64,000 nt of DNA from Rossellomorea vietnamensis (GTDB taxonomy: Bacteria; Bacillota; Bacilli; Bacillales; Bacillaceae_B): positions 4,455,152 to 4,519,151 of the forward strand of contig NZ_CP104558.1 in NCBI RefSeq assembly GCF_025398035.1. Direction: 5' to 3'. Shown one piece after another: positions 32,267-42,178 of this stretch. The translations under genes were made by a program, and so were the position numbers. The notes under the pieces are model-generated. The model was not told the DNA's origin. It ran no database searches and was given only the letters and a program-made list of their open reading frames with translations. Each line of letters starts with the position of its first letter. Within the stretch, counting starts at the first letter, position 1.

Positions 32267-32809
32267 ATGGCCATCATTGCAAAAGGGGTACACAAGGTAC
32301 TCTATTTTCGAAAACTTGGTGAAGCTGCAGAAGGAGCTAAGCTTGTTTTTCAAACGGAGCATTCAAAGTCTTATTCCCGGGATCGGGAGTCGACAGTAAC
32401 CAAAGATGGAAGGGTTTCAGGTTCGGGAGCACTTGAAGATGAAGTAAGTATCTCAGCACTCCAAGCTGAAACAGACCCTACATTTACGATGCTTAGTGAT
32501 TCCATTGTTGATGACTATCCAGTGGAGATGTGGGAAGTAGATTTGGCGGATAAAGTAGAGGATGAGGTTAATCCAGGTACTTTTACCTTTGGGGCTGAAT
32601 ATCGACAAGGCTACATCACTGAATGGGAAACAACGAATCCTGCAGAGGATGATCCGGAAGTAAGTGGAACATTTGTCACTCAATTTAAAAGACAAAAAGG
32701 ACGTGTCAATGTTCCGGAGAGCGATATTGAAACATTAGGATACGTATTTCATGATGTGCTTGCTGAGGATCCTGCAGATGATGGATTGGGTACACCACCA
32801 GAAGCATAA
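32267..32809 (+). CDS. Major tail tube protein
   Basis: A 180-residue protein of the phi13/TP901-1 major tail type: GVHKVLYFRKLGEAA, QTEHSKSYSRDRESTVTKDG, SVSGSGALEDEVSIS-like segments (here VSGSGALEDEVSISALQAE) and YRQGYITEWETTNPAEDDPE. The acidic C-terminal tail is common in this family. It forms the stacked tube of the long non-contractile tail. It is followed by a terminator, as expected for strong differential expression. Confidence 0.92.
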   Translation: MAIIAKGVHKVLYFRKLGEAAEGAKLVFQTEHSKSYSRDRESTVTKDGRVSGSGALEDEVSISALQAETDPTFTMLSDSIVDDYPVEMWEVDLADKVEDEVNPGTFTFGAEYRQGYITEWETTNPAEDDPEVSGTFVTQFKRQKGRVNVPESDIETLGYVFHDVLAEDPADDGLGTPPEA

Positions 32810-32818
32810 AACTAGCAA

Positions 32819-32846
32819 GGAGGGGATAATCCCCTCTTTTTATTTT
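32819..32846 (+). terminator. Terminator or attenuator after the major tail gene
   Basis: GAGGGGAT / ATCCCCTC hairpin followed by TTTTTATTTT. It sits inside the late operon and probably reduces transcription into the chaperone and tape-measure genes. Confidence 0.8.
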
Positions 32847-32869
32847 GACCATTTGAGGAGGAATAGATT

Positions 32870-33259
32870 TTGCATATTACATTTAACGGAAGAGACATTG
32901 AATTATCATTCGGACTTCGTACCTTAACGACAATTGATCGGTCTTTAGGGTTGGAAGTTGAAAATGTAAGTCTTGGCCAAGGGCTAGAAACGATGTTGGT
33001 ACCGGGTCTTCAGTCAGGCAATATCATTTGTTTGTATAAATTAATTCAGGCAGCCACAGCCCATGATAAGAAAAAGCCAACGACAGATTCGGATTTTGAA
33101 TCAATTCTGAACGACATAGCTGAAAATGAGGGTCTGGAGGAATTCGCTCAGCAAGTCATGTATGAATTGGGAAAGCAACCCATGACCCGAAAGCTCGTTC
33201 CAGAAGAGTTTCAAGAAGTGAAAGGGACGAAAAGAACGAGCATGCAGAAAGAGGATTAA
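32870..33259 (+). CDS. Tail assembly chaperone (gpG-like)
   Basis: A 129-residue tail assembly chaperone, TTG start behind GAGGAGGAAT. The fold-typical opening MHITFNGRDIELSFGLRTLT is followed by an acidic helical part. Its gene carries the heptamer GGGAAAG at 33169-33175 in the phase G GGA AAG, the same site used by lambda G/GT. A -1 slip there joins it to the frame ending at 33627, giving a gpGT-type product of about 252 residues. The two products should coat the tape-measure protein and recruit tail tube subunits. Confidence 0.9.
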   Translation: MHITFNGRDIELSFGLRTLTTIDRSLGLEVENVSLGQGLETMLVPGLQSGNIICLYKLIQAATAHDKKKPTTDSDFESILNDIAENEGLEEFAQQVMYELGKQPMTRKLVPEEFQEVKGTKRTSMQKED

Positions 33260-33627
33260 CCTACGACGAGGTTGTCATCTACTCACTTCGAAAGTTGGGA
33301 ATGGAACGATTGGTTGATGTAGAACAAATGACATTGACTGAGTTTCATTATAAACGCTATGCACAAGAGTATAAGGAAATTGATGAGGAGTACAGGTTAC
33401 ACAAATTAGCATTCCTTATTAGGAACGCAAAAGCAAAAGTGAACAAAGGAACTGATAAGAAGCCTAAAGAAGAATATGCCTTTAAAGAATTTGATGACTT
33501 CTTTGATTACGAGTCGGTATTAAGATCCGTTGACAATGAATTCGAAATCAAAAGGTCTGTTGAAAAACCAACTAAGAAGTTATCACCTGCACAAATCGCT
33601 CTTCTAAGAAATTCTAGAAAGGGGTGA
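33166..33627 (+). CDS. Frameshift extension of the tail assembly chaperone (gpT-like)
   Basis: This frame is open from 33166, immediately before the slippery site, to the stop at 33625-33627. It has no credible start or ribosome-binding site. After the -1 shift at 33169-33175 reading continues GCA ACC CAT. The conserved part reads GLTYDEVVIYSLRKLGMERL … TEFHYKRYAQEYKEIDEEY, typical of the second frame of Gram-positive siphophage chaperones. An isolated gene starting at 33295 is not credible because this conserved region begins upstream of it. Confidence 0.88.
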   Translation: MGKATHDPKARSRRVSRSERDEKNEHAERGLTYDEVVIYSLRKLGMERLVDVEQMTLTEFHYKRYAQEYKEIDEEYRLHKLAFLIRNAKAKVNKGTDKKPKEEYAFKEFDDFFDYESVLRSVDNEFEIKRSVEKPTKKLSPAQIALLRNSRKG

Positions 33628-33631
33628 GGAC

Positions 33632-35944
33632 TTGTCCAACTATTCCGTAGAAGCAGAATTGAAAGCGAATGTCACGAAATATAGGAACGCCATTCAAAAG
33701 GCAAGGGAAATAACTAAGCGATTTAAAATGGAGGCTGAGAGTGCAGAAGACACGACTTTAAAGGCCGATATTAATCCACTTAAACGGAACATTAAAAAAG
33801 CGAAAAAAATGATGGAGTCATTTACAAGGAAGAAAGCCGAAAAGGAAGTAGATGCTGATACAGTTAGCTTCTTCAAGAAAATAAACAATTTACAGGCGAA
33901 AGCTAAAGCACTGGTTCGAAATAAAATTATAGTTCGAGTAGAAGCCAGAGTAGACAAGTTTCAAAGCCGAATTGATAGAATAGCTAAAACAATGAGTTCC
34001 GTTGGAATAGTGGCAGGTAATGCCCTTCAGGGAGGGTTTTTATCTGTTCTACCTGCTATAGCCCCGGTAATCGCTAGTTTAGCAGGAGGGTTAGGCGGGC
34101 TTGCAACCACTTTTGCTGCAGCGGGGACAGGAGCTATTTTATTTGGTTCAGTTGCTACTTCAGCTTTAAATGATGTTTTTGAGGCTAACAAAACTATCAA
34201 GGATCTTCGAAAGGAACTTGCCAACACAACCGATCTAGAGAAGCGTGCTGAGATTTTGAAAGAAATTGAGCAGGCTCAAGCAAGTTTATCTAAAGAACAG
34301 CAACGTGGTTTAAAAGCAGTCCAGTCCTTCAGTAAATTTTGGAGCAAGTTCTCCAAGCAATTTGAAAAACCAGTGATGGATATTTTTATCCGTAGCTTAG
34401 AACAGTTTGAAGCATTGATTAAGAATCTAAAGCCGGCATTTGATGGTGCAATAAGTGCAGCTAATTCTCTATCTAAAAGCCTTGGTTTTTCAATGGAAAC
34501 ACAGGAATTTAAGGAGTTTATTGGTTTCTTGAACGAGAGTGTAGGACCTTCTATGACAGCACTTGGTAAGTCCTTTGGGAATGTCATGAAGGGGATTATG
34601 AATTTAATGATTGCCTTCTCTCCACTTTCTCAAGATATGCAGGGAGGGTTAGTAGGTCTTACTGAAAAATTCGCGGCTTGGTCGGCCAAATTGGATGAGT
34701 CTAAGGGATTTCAAAACTTTATTAACTATGTAAAAGAAAACGGACCAAAGGTTATTGCACTTATAGGGAATTTGACTAGTTTCTTGATTCAGCTTGGTAT
34801 TGGAATGGCACCACTCGGTTCTAAAATACTTGATTTAGTAAATGGCTTTTTGAGTTGGTCATCATCGATGATGAAGGCTTACCCACTCATTGGTCAACTG
34901 ATCGCATGGGCAATTTCTCTGACTGGAGTACTTATCGCTGTTATTCCAGCTGTGATTCTTCTACGAACAGCCTTTGGTGGCTTTGTTGGAAAGATGATAG
35001 GTTGGTTACTTAAACTAAGTACTCGTGCATTAATCTGGGCAGCACGGATGGCTCTATCTTGGGTGATAGCCATGGGACCTATTGGCTGGGTAACTGCAGC
35101 AGTCTTAGGCCTGGTGGTATTAGTTATAGCAAACTGGGATAAAGTGAAGCAATGGACTTTGAAAATTTGGTCCTGGGTTTCAAATTTCATTCTGAAATCT
35201 GCACTAAAAATCCTAGGGTACATCAAGGGGAATTTCCCTGAACTGTATAACATTATTCAGTCTTATATGCAGATGGCACTTTCAATCATCCAAAATATAT
35301 GGGGCTTTATTATTAACACCTTCAAAAACACACTTAATTTTTTGAAGGGGCTAATTACCGGAGATTTTAGAGCAATGAGTCAAGCGGTGTCTGATCAAAT
35401 GCAAAATATGTTTAGAACGGTGTCGAATATATGGGGGAACATTACTGATTTCTTTGACAGTATCAATCTCTATGATTCTGGTAAAGCCATCATCCAAAGT
35501 GCAATCGACGGTTTATCATCCATGAAAGGAAAGATACTGGGGGTAGTTAATAACATCGTTGGAGCAGTTCGTGATTTCTGGCCATTCTCTCCAGCTAAAC
35601 GTGGTCCATTAAGCGATATCCATAGGATGGATTTTAAAGGCCCTATAAGAACATCAATCGAAAAGGCTAAGTCACCTTTGGTAAGGGCAACGGCAAAGCT
35701 AGCAGGAGGAGTTAGAACAGCATTCAATCCGGAGCTGTCAGTTAACGCTTCACAGATCAGATCAAGTCTTAAAGGTCTTAAAAGAAGCAGTACCTCTCAG
35801 GTCAGTAGCGCAGTAAATGCACAAGTACAAGTTACAACGAAGCAGCCTGTTACGATTAGTCTGAAATTAGGACGGCAAGTTTTCAAAGCTTTTGTCAGTG
35901 ATATTACAGAAGTTCAAGAAAGAGAATTACACTCCGGAAACTAA
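33632..35944 (+). CDS. Tape measure protein
   Basis: A 770-residue tape measure protein, TTG start behind AGGGGTGAGG. The N-terminus is charged and coiled coil (residues 1-110); then hydrophobic segments (about 130-190, ALQGGFLSVLPAIAPVIASL, and about 390-500, tryptophan-containing membrane helices); the C-terminal part has SAIDGLSSMKGKILGVVNNI and WPFSPAKRGPLSDI, a motif of this family. It sets the tail length and its hydrophobic parts may form the DNA channel. By the usual 1.5 angstrom per residue it implies a tail of roughly 115 nm. No lysozyme or peptidase domain was recognised. Confidence 0.93.
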   Translation: MSNYSVEAELKANVTKYRNAIQKAREITKRFKMEAESAEDTTLKADINPLKRNIKKAKKMMESFTRKKAEKEVDADTVSFFKKINNLQAKAKALVRNKIIVRVEARVDKFQSRIDRIAKTMSSVGIVAGNALQGGFLSVLPAIAPVIASLAGGLGGLATTFAAAGTGAILFGSVATSALNDVFEANKTIKDLRKELANTTDLEKRAEILKEIEQAQASLSKEQQRGLKAVQSFSKFWSKFSKQFEKPVMDIFIRSLEQFEALIKNLKPAFDGAISAANSLSKSLGFSMETQEFKEFIGFLNESVGPSMTALGKSFGNVMKGIMNLMIAFSPLSQDMQGGLVGLTEKFAAWSAKLDESKGFQNFINYVKENGPKVIALIGNLTSFLIQLGIGMAPLGSKILDLVNGFLSWSSSMMKAYPLIGQLIAWAISLTGVLIAVIPAVILLRTAFGGFVGKMIGWLLKLSTRALIWAARMALSWVIAMGPIGWVTAAVLGLVVLVIANWDKVKQWTLKIWSWVSNFILKSALKILGYIKGNFPELYNIIQSYMQMALSIIQNIWGFIINTFKNTLNFLKGLITGDFRAMSQAVSDQMQNMFRTVSNIWGNITDFFDSINLYDSGKAIIQSAIDGLSSMKGKILGVVNNIVGAVRDFWPFSPAKRGPLSDIHRMDFKGPIRTSIEKAKSPLVRATAKLAGGVRTAFNPELSVNASQIRSSLKGLKRSSTSQVSSAVNAQVQVTTKQPVTISLKLGRQVFKAFVSDITEVQERELHSGN

Positions 35945-35956
35945 AGGAGGTACTTT

Positions 35957-37453
35957 ATGTATGAGTTTGTAGACCTTACGGATCCTGGTACTTTAAGTAC
36001 CTCTCTATCTATTCAAACCATTTTTAACGGAACAAATATTGATGAGGTATTGTCTGACCAAAATGGAAGCTTTACAACGTTAACAGTATCAGGAAGAAGT
36101 AACGTGAATAATCGAGTCAATGCGTTTGAAATCCCTGGACGAGACGGACTCATGGAATCAAGCGAACTAACAAGTGCTGAAAAAGAAATCACAGTTAAAT
36201 ATAAAATCACTGACAGGACAAATGAAGGCTTTCGCCAAAGGTATAATCGCTTAAATGCCTTCTTGCAAGAATCAAAAAAAGAACTGGTGTTTACAGATGA
36301 AAATGCTAGTTTTAATGCAACTATGTCTTCAAATGATGTTCCAGAAGAAGATTCAAATATTTTAATAGGGAGTATTACGTTCTTATGCTCGGATCCCAAT
36401 AAATATGGGGGAGTAAAAGATCCTATCTTCACAAATTTAGACATTCCAATCACTCTCCATAACGGAGGGAATGTCTTGACTCCACCTACATTCCGATTTG
36501 TTCTTTCTAAACCAACTACCTTCCTGGACATCATTGGCGATGAAGACTATATGAGAATTGGTCGCCCGGTAACAGTAGATCAAACACCATTCCAAAAATA
36601 CACCAAGATCCTGACGGCAAACGGTGAAAATATGACAGGATGGGCCAATGCCTTATTCCCGCCTGATGGAGGAACCAATGGAGGAACATTGGTAGCAGAT
36701 GGGCTAGACTACTATGCAACTAGTTATGGTTCAGGAAGCTCGTGGCACGGACCAACTAAAGCACGCTCTGTGAGCACAACGGCTACTGATTATTTAATCA
36801 GGGCTTTTTTTAATGTTGGAAATAATCCTTCCCAGCGTGCACGTACAGAGGTTTATCTATTAAATGCATCCAGTCAAGTGATGGGAAAGGTTTCAGTTGT
36901 TTTACGAAAATCTACAGGAGGTGTAGATGTAGAGATTAATCTCAGGAATGGAGCTAATTCAAAATACATCGTTTCGATGGACTGGACCTATTCAGATTTC
37001 TTTGGATATATGGAAATTGAGAAAGAGGGAACAGAGTTTAAATTCTCGATTGCACAGCAAGGAATCCGTGAGGACGTTTCAAATTATACTAGACATAAAC
37101 CAACGTTCAACTATAACGATTTGAACAACGAATTCCAACAGGATTTGGCTGCTGTAGGGATGCATATTGGTACTCATGGCAATTCTCCTACACCATCAAA
37201 AGCCAGAATTCGCTTGATTGAAGTATATAGAATCAATTCTCAACCTGAAGGAATCCCATATATCGGAGAAGCCGGGGATGTCTTTGAGTTTAATCATAAA
37301 GAATCAAAAATCTATAAAAATGGCGATCGATTCACAGGGAAGGACTTTGGAGCACGCTTCTTTCATTTGCAAAAGGGGGATAACGTCTACGTAGTGAACC
37401 CTTCGGACGTAGTTTCGGAAGTCCAGGCAATATGGAGGGATGCGTACCAATGA
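35957..37453 (+). CDS. Distal tail protein (Dit, Sipho_tail family)
   Basis: A 498-residue Dit-type hub protein. The N-terminus (MYEFVDLTD … FNGTNIDEVLSDQNGSFTTL, RDGLMESSELTSAEKEITVKY) and the following GSITFLCSDPNKYGG are typical. The insertion between about residues 215 and 420 is a jelly-roll-like carbohydrate-binding region (SGSSWHGPTKARSVSTT, FGYMEIEKEGTEFKFSIAQQ), as in evolved Dits that bind host sugars; the C-terminal part (YIGEAGDVFEFNHKESKIYK) returns to the Dit core. The stop codon overlaps the next start (ATGA). Confidence 0.9.
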   Translation: MYEFVDLTDPGTLSTSLSIQTIFNGTNIDEVLSDQNGSFTTLTVSGRSNVNNRVNAFEIPGRDGLMESSELTSAEKEITVKYKITDRTNEGFRQRYNRLNAFLQESKKELVFTDENASFNATMSSNDVPEEDSNILIGSITFLCSDPNKYGGVKDPIFTNLDIPITLHNGGNVLTPPTFRFVLSKPTTFLDIIGDEDYMRIGRPVTVDQTPFQKYTKILTANGENMTGWANALFPPDGGTNGGTLVADGLDYYATSYGSGSSWHGPTKARSVSTTATDYLIRAFFNVGNNPSQRARTEVYLLNASSQVMGKVSVVLRKSTGGVDVEINLRNGANSKYIVSMDWTYSDFFGYMEIEKEGTEFKFSIAQQGIREDVSNYTRHKPTFNYNDLNNEFQQDLAAVGMHIGTHGNSPTPSKARIRLIEVYRINSQPEGIPYIGEAGDVFEFNHKESKIYKNGDRFTGKDFGARFFHLQKGDNVYVVNPSDVVSEVQAIWRDAYQ

Positions 37454-40400
37454 GTATCATACACATTCTTGATCATCAAAATAGTGGAATTGTGGGTTGG
37501 ATTACGAATGTATCCTATGACAGTCATCAGAATTCCCTTGATAATAATGAGAAGTATGAATTTATCGCACCTGTGACAGAAGAAGATTTAGATAAGATAC
37601 AAGGGCGATCGCGACTCCTCATCCCAGCTGACGAAGGAGATTACAGAGAATTTATAGTATACGAGAAAGATGACTTAACCAAACAGGGAGAAGTCGAAGT
37701 ATATGCAGAAGCTTCCTATTATGATCTTCGAAAGCTAAAAACCATTCATCCAGAGGTAAGAGATGGTCAGACGGTAGAGGCCGCAGGAACATTTGTCTTG
37801 CAGGGGATAAAAGGATGGGAGCTAGGAATAACTGAATATAGTGGGATTCGCAAATGGACCATTGAGAAAGACCTGGATGCTTACGAAGCTTTAAAAGCGA
37901 TTGCTTCTTTATTCGATTGTGAGATACGCTTTCGTGTCGTTATATCCGGAAACAAGGTTATCGATCGATTCGTAGATTTTGTGAAAAAGGTTGGCCAGGA
38001 CTCTGGAAAAGAAATCGTGGGAGGCAAAGACCTCCTTGGCATCAAGCGGAGACTATTAGCCAAGCGAGTTGTTACCGCCCTGATCTGTCTTGGACCTAAA
38101 AGAGAAGACGGTAGCCAGTTAAAGGTGACAGTGACGGATGAAGCAGCCTTCCAAAACTGGAATTGGCAAGGGCAACACCTTGTAGAAGTATATGAACCAC
38201 AATCTACTGACACAGAAATGACCGTGGAACGTCTGACTCAATTGGGAAAAGCTGAACTCAAGAAGAGAATCACCGCAGCTGTCGAGTATGAAGCGGAAGG
38301 CGCTGCCCTGGATCACATTTTTGGCTACGATCATGAAGTTGTTCATTTAGGGGACTCTGCCAAAATCAAAGATGAAAAATTCAACCCTCCGATGTACTTG
38401 GATTCGAGGGTTGTTTTTGTTGAACGTTCTATCTTCAATAAGTCTAAGAAGAAGTACAAGCTAGGTGAGGTCATTGAGTATAAGAAAGAAGACGTATTTA
38501 GAGTTTGGAAGAACTTGCAGGCACTTTACTCAACGAAGGTTATTAAGTCTCCAACTCCTCCTGATGGTAGAAGTAACATCATTTGGATTAAAACAGGAGG
38601 ATCAGTAGAAATTGCCCATACCTGGAATCCTGAAATCAATAAATGGGTTCCGACCGGTGGGAGCTTATACACTTGGGTGATGTATGCAGATACCCAAAAT
38701 GGTACAGAAATCTCCTCTTCTCCAGTTGGGAAATCCTTTGTTGGTTTTGCCTACAATAAAACAGAGGAATCCCCTTCTATGGATCCAACGGAATATGACT
38801 GGATGTTGCTGAAGGGTGATCAAGGTGTACCGGGTCCTCCTGGAGAAGATGGACAACCTACCTATACATGGATTAAATACGCCGATGATTCGAATGGGAA
38901 TGGCATGAGTGACAATCCATCAGGAAAAAAATATGTTGGTTTGTCCCCCAATCAATCGACTGAAGTGGAAAGTGATGTCCCTACTGATTATAAGTGGGTT
39001 CTATTCAAAGGGGATAAAGGAGACAAAGGAGATCCAGGCGAACGGGGACTTCAAGGCTTACAGGGTCCTCAGGGTGACCAAGGAATCCCTGGAGTAAAGG
39101 GAGAAACCGGGGAATCTTCTTACACTCACGTCGCTTACGCAACCAACAGTACCGGAACAAGCGGGTTCTCCGTAAGCGACCCTGTCAACAAAACGTATAT
39201 TGGTATCTATGTGGACCAGACATCTACCGATTCTGGTGATCCGTCAAAGTACAGATGGACACTCATCAAAGGAGAAAAAGGAGATCAAGGAACGCCTGGT
39301 CCAACTGGGGAGGATGGCCAAACTCCTTATCTTCACATCGCCTATGCAACAAATAACACCGGAACAAGCGGTTTTTCTGTGAGTGATTCGACGGGAAAAA
39401 CCTTTATCGGTACCTATACGGATTATGAACAGAACGATTCTGTCAATCCTGCTGACTATAAATGGACGCTTATTAAAGGAGACAAAGGGGATAAAGGAGA
39501 TACGGGTCCTCAGGGTCCTGCCGGTCTCCAAGGTATCCAAGGGGCAAAAGGGGATCAGGGAATCCAAGGGGCTACCGGAGCTGACGGCAGAACGTCATAC
39601 ACTCACATTGCCTATGCGAATAATTCTACTGGAACAAGTGGATTTTCTGTAGGTGATTCAAATGGAAAAACCCATATTGGTATGTATACTGACTTTTCAT
39701 CTACCGATAGCACAAATCCCTCCAGTTATAGATGGTCCTTAATTAAAGGAGCTGATGGTTCACAAGGGATTCAAGGGCCACCTGGATCTAATGGTCAGAC
39801 CCCATACTTTCATACAGCTTGGGCGAATAACTCCACTGGCACAAGTGGGTTTTCTACTACAAGTGCTTCAGGTAAAACATATATTGGCACCTATACGGAT
39901 TTCACGTCCGCCGATTCAGCAGACCCTTCAAAGTATACATGGGTACTGATAAAAGGTGATAAGGGAGATACAGGTGATCGTGGCCCTACTGGACCTCAAG
40001 GACCAAATGGTGAATTAAACCTTATTAACAACCCTAATTTCACGGGCCATGCAAATGATTGGGATTTAGCGACTGTTTCCACTCAGACCTTTGATGATGG
40101 GACACCCATAATGGTGCTGCAAAACGTGTCATCAGGTAACACAATGATACGTCAAAACGGGATTAAAATTGATTCCAGTAAAATGTATGAACTGACAATA
40201 TGGCTTAAGTCTACAGCTTCCACAGGACTTAACTATATTGGGTTATACGCTTATAACGATGCGTCATCAAATATAGGATTGTATCCGATATCTGCCTCCA
40301 GTGGGGGGAAAGGGAGTTTAAATACGAATCCATATGGGGTATCAGCAGTGACCCCTACTACAGCGTGGAAAAAACATACTTTCTACATTATACCGGCAGG

Positions 40401-41943
40401 ATTTGATGTCAGTGATACGTTACTGACGAAAGATCTAGGGGTGAATAATCAGTATAACTTTCAATTCAACTCCAGGACGGACTCCTTAACTGTCAGGTGG
40501 TTAAACTGGGGAAATAGTTCAAGGAGAACATTGTGGGCTGCCCTGCCGGTTCTCAAAGAAGTGGACATATCCGTTCTTGAATCAAACCGGGCAAAGAACA
40601 TTCAAAATCAGTGGAGATATACAGGAACGGTGGAAATCGATGGAGGGAATCTTCGAGCAGATACTGTAACAGGTGTTCATATTAAAGCCAAAGAGGTGCT
40701 TGCAGAACATATAAAATCATTGAATGGTTTGAACATAAATAATCAGTTCGAGGTTGATAGTTCAGGGAATGTCTCTTTTGGTGGTCACCTAAATGGTGCC
40801 ACTGGTAGCTTCTCTGGAAGTATAGAAGCTAGCGATCTACACCTTGACTCGGAATATGGAGCATCTATCTCATTTGATTCTGGCTATCACAGTTCTAGTG
40901 GTAGTGTATTTACCAAAACGGGGGAAATAATCGCAGAAACATATAAAGGTGATCGAACATTAACCATGCGAGGACTGACTAATTCAGGATCTGCAATGGA
41001 TGTTATCCTGGATGTTGTAGGTAGAATACAAGCTTCTGCCGACATACTTGAGGGGGGTTCACCTCTAGCAAGTAAATATTTGGGTATAAACAGTAGGGCA
41101 AGTGATTCATTAAAATTAGCTGGGTACAACCCTTCTACGGAGGATACAGGTAACACAGTAGCTCTTAGAAATGGGTCGGGAGATATCGAAGCAAGGTTAT
41201 TCAGGCCAACCTATACCAGCACAACAACTAACACTAGTTATTTTATGGTTCAACATGCTATTGGAGATGGAGCCGATAACTACTCAAGACCATCACCTTT
41301 ATCTACGGTTAAAAAGAATATTTTCAACGAAGAATTAGTCGGGTCTAGTCTAACAAGATTCGGTAATGGGACATTAATGGATACGACTAATGGTGATATG
41401 AGATTAAAAGCAGGCAATGGCAACTACTGGAGGCAAGATGGAGCTGCATCTGGTGACAGAAGAGGAACCATTTGGCTGTATTTTGATGACATCATCGGTG
41501 TTGAAATTTATAAGAAATTTGAAGATTATGGCCACATGGCTTTTGTACTTGGCGAAACAACCATCCAAGGATTAAACGGTTCAACGCCTGCAGCACAGAT
41601 ACGAAATAGAGCAAACACCGCATACGCCCGTATTGACGCTTCTGATTTTAGGACTGTATCAGATGAGCGACTGAAAGAGAACATGATTGAGTTTGAGAAG
41701 AATGAAATTCTTCAAGAGTTTTTAAACATTACTCCAAAACAATATAGTCTCATCTCAGACGAAACCCATACAATGAGAATTGGCTTATCTGCCCAAGAAG
41801 CTCCAGAAGAGGTCAGGAGTGATTTTGGAGATGAGTTAGGGATTGACTTATATGCTATGAATACGTACCTCTGGAAAGTCTTGCAGGAAGCAGTGAAAGA
41901 AATCAATTTGTTGAAACAAGGGTGGCATAGCCACATGAATTAG
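37450..41943 (+). CDS. Tail-associated host-recognition protein with collagen-like repeats and S74 chaperone
   Basis: About 1497 residues. Residues 1-380 are a Tal/prophage endopeptidase-like hub domain. Then (about nt 38,650-40,015) come five to six related modules of roughly 70-85 residues (GTSGFSVSD … KTYIGTYTD … WTLIKGDKGDKG), each joined by Gly-X-Y collagen-like stretches. Next is a carbohydrate-binding-like beta domain (NLINNPNFTGHANDWDLAT), a beta-rich shaft (GNLRADTVTGVHIKAKEVLA, FSGSIEASDL), and a C-terminal intramolecular chaperone of the peptidase S74 type (SDERLKENMIEFEK … IGLSAQEAPEE), which normally cuts itself off after trimer folding. The ATG overlaps the Dit stop. Receptor binding is inferred from layout. 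Confidence 0.92.
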   Translation: MSIIHILDHQNSGIVGWITNVSYDSHQNSLDNNEKYEFIAPVTEEDLDKIQGRSRLLIPADEGDYREFIVYEKDDLTKQGEVEVYAEASYYDLRKLKTIHPEVRDGQTVEAAGTFVLQGIKGWELGITEYSGIRKWTIEKDLDAYEALKAIASLFDCEIRFRVVISGNKVIDRFVDFVKKVGQDSGKEIVGGKDLLGIKRRLLAKRVVTALICLGPKREDGSQLKVTVTDEAAFQNWNWQGQHLVEVYEPQSTDTEMTVERLTQLGKAELKKRITAAVEYEAEGAALDHIFGYDHEVVHLGDSAKIKDEKFNPPMYLDSRVVFVERSIFNKSKKKYKLGEVIEYKKEDVFRVWKNLQALYSTKVIKSPTPPDGRSNIIWIKTGGSVEIAHTWNPEINKWVPTGGSLYTWVMYADTQNGTEISSSPVGKSFVGFAYNKTEESPSMDPTEYDWMLLKGDQGVPGPPGEDGQPTYTWIKYADDSNGNGMSDNPSGKKYVGLSPNQSTEVESDVPTDYKWVLFKGDKGDKGDPGERGLQGLQGPQGDQGIPGVKGETGESSYTHVAYATNSTGTSGFSVSDPVNKTYIGIYVDQTSTDSGDPSKYRWTLIKGEKGDQGTPGPTGEDGQTPYLHIAYATNNTGTSGFSVSDSTGKTFIGTYTDYEQNDSVNPADYKWTLIKGDKGDKGDTGPQGPAGLQGIQGAKGDQGIQGATGADGRTSYTHIAYANNSTGTSGFSVGDSNGKTHIGMYTDFSSTDSTNPSSYRWSLIKGADGSQGIQGPPGSNGQTPYFHTAWANNSTGTSGFSTTSASGKTYIGTYTDFTSADSADPSKYTWVLIKGDKGDTGDRGPTGPQGPNGELNLINNPNFTGHANDWDLATVSTQTFDDGTPIMVLQNVSSGNTMIRQNGIKIDSSKMYELTIWLKSTASTGLNYIGLYAYNDASSNIGLYPISASSGGKGSLNTNPYGVSAVTPTTAWKKHTFYIIPAGFDVSDTLLTKDLGVNNQYNFQFNSRTDSLTVRWLNWGNSSRRTLWAALPVLKEVDISVLESNRAKNIQNQWRYTGTVEIDGGNLRADTVTGVHIKAKEVLAEHIKSLNGLNINNQFEVDSSGNVSFGGHLNGATGSFSGSIEASDLHLDSEYGASISFDSGYHSSSGSVFTKTGEIIAETYKGDRTLTMRGLTNSGSAMDVILDVVGRIQASADILEGGSPLASKYLGINSRASDSLKLAGYNPSTEDTGNTVALRNGSGDIEARLFRPTYTSTTTNTSYFMVQHAIGDGADNYSRPSPLSTVKKNIFNEELVGSSLTRFGNGTLMDTTNGDMRLKAGNGNYWRQDGAASGDRRGTIWLYFDDIIGVEIYKKFEDYGHMAFVLGETTIQGLNGSTPAAQIRNRANTAYARIDASDFRTVSDERLKENMIEFEKNEILQEFLNITPKQYSLISDETHTMRIGLSAQEAPEEVRSDFGDELGIDLYAMNTYLWKVLQEAVKEINLLKQGWHSHMN

Positions 41944-41958
41944 AAAGGAAGTGAACTT

Positions 41959-42135
41959 ATGGAACAAAAACCATTAAGTTTAGAGGAAAAAGTGATTCTT
42001 CAGCTGCAAGGGAAGATTGGTCAATTAGAAGGGAACTTGGCTTTTGCCAGAGCAGAGCTACAAGAATTTCATCAAAAGAACGATGCTTTATCCCAAGAGG
42101 TTGCTAAGTATCAAGAAAAAACATCTAATTCATAG
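41959..42135 (+). CDS. Small coiled-coil phage protein
   Basis: A 58-residue helical protein (EEKVILQLQGKIGQLEGNLA, FARAELQEFHQKNDALSQEV), ATG behind GAAAGGAAGTG, 15 bases after the tail gene. A short coiled-coil protein at this place is common in Bacillus phages (XkdX/BppU neighbours). Function unknown. Confidence 0.7.
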   Translation: MEQKPLSLEEKVILQLQGKIGQLEGNLAFARAELQEFHQKNDALSQEVAKYQEKTSNS

Positions 42136-42178
42136 GAATCTACAGAATAAGATTAAAGTCTAAGAGGTTTAAATTATT

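Noticed and set aside
38640..40015. Tandem DNA repeat region or several small genes in other frames
   Set aside because: The repeats are the modules of one long tail protein; other-frame ORFs are shadows of the collagen-like coding sequence.
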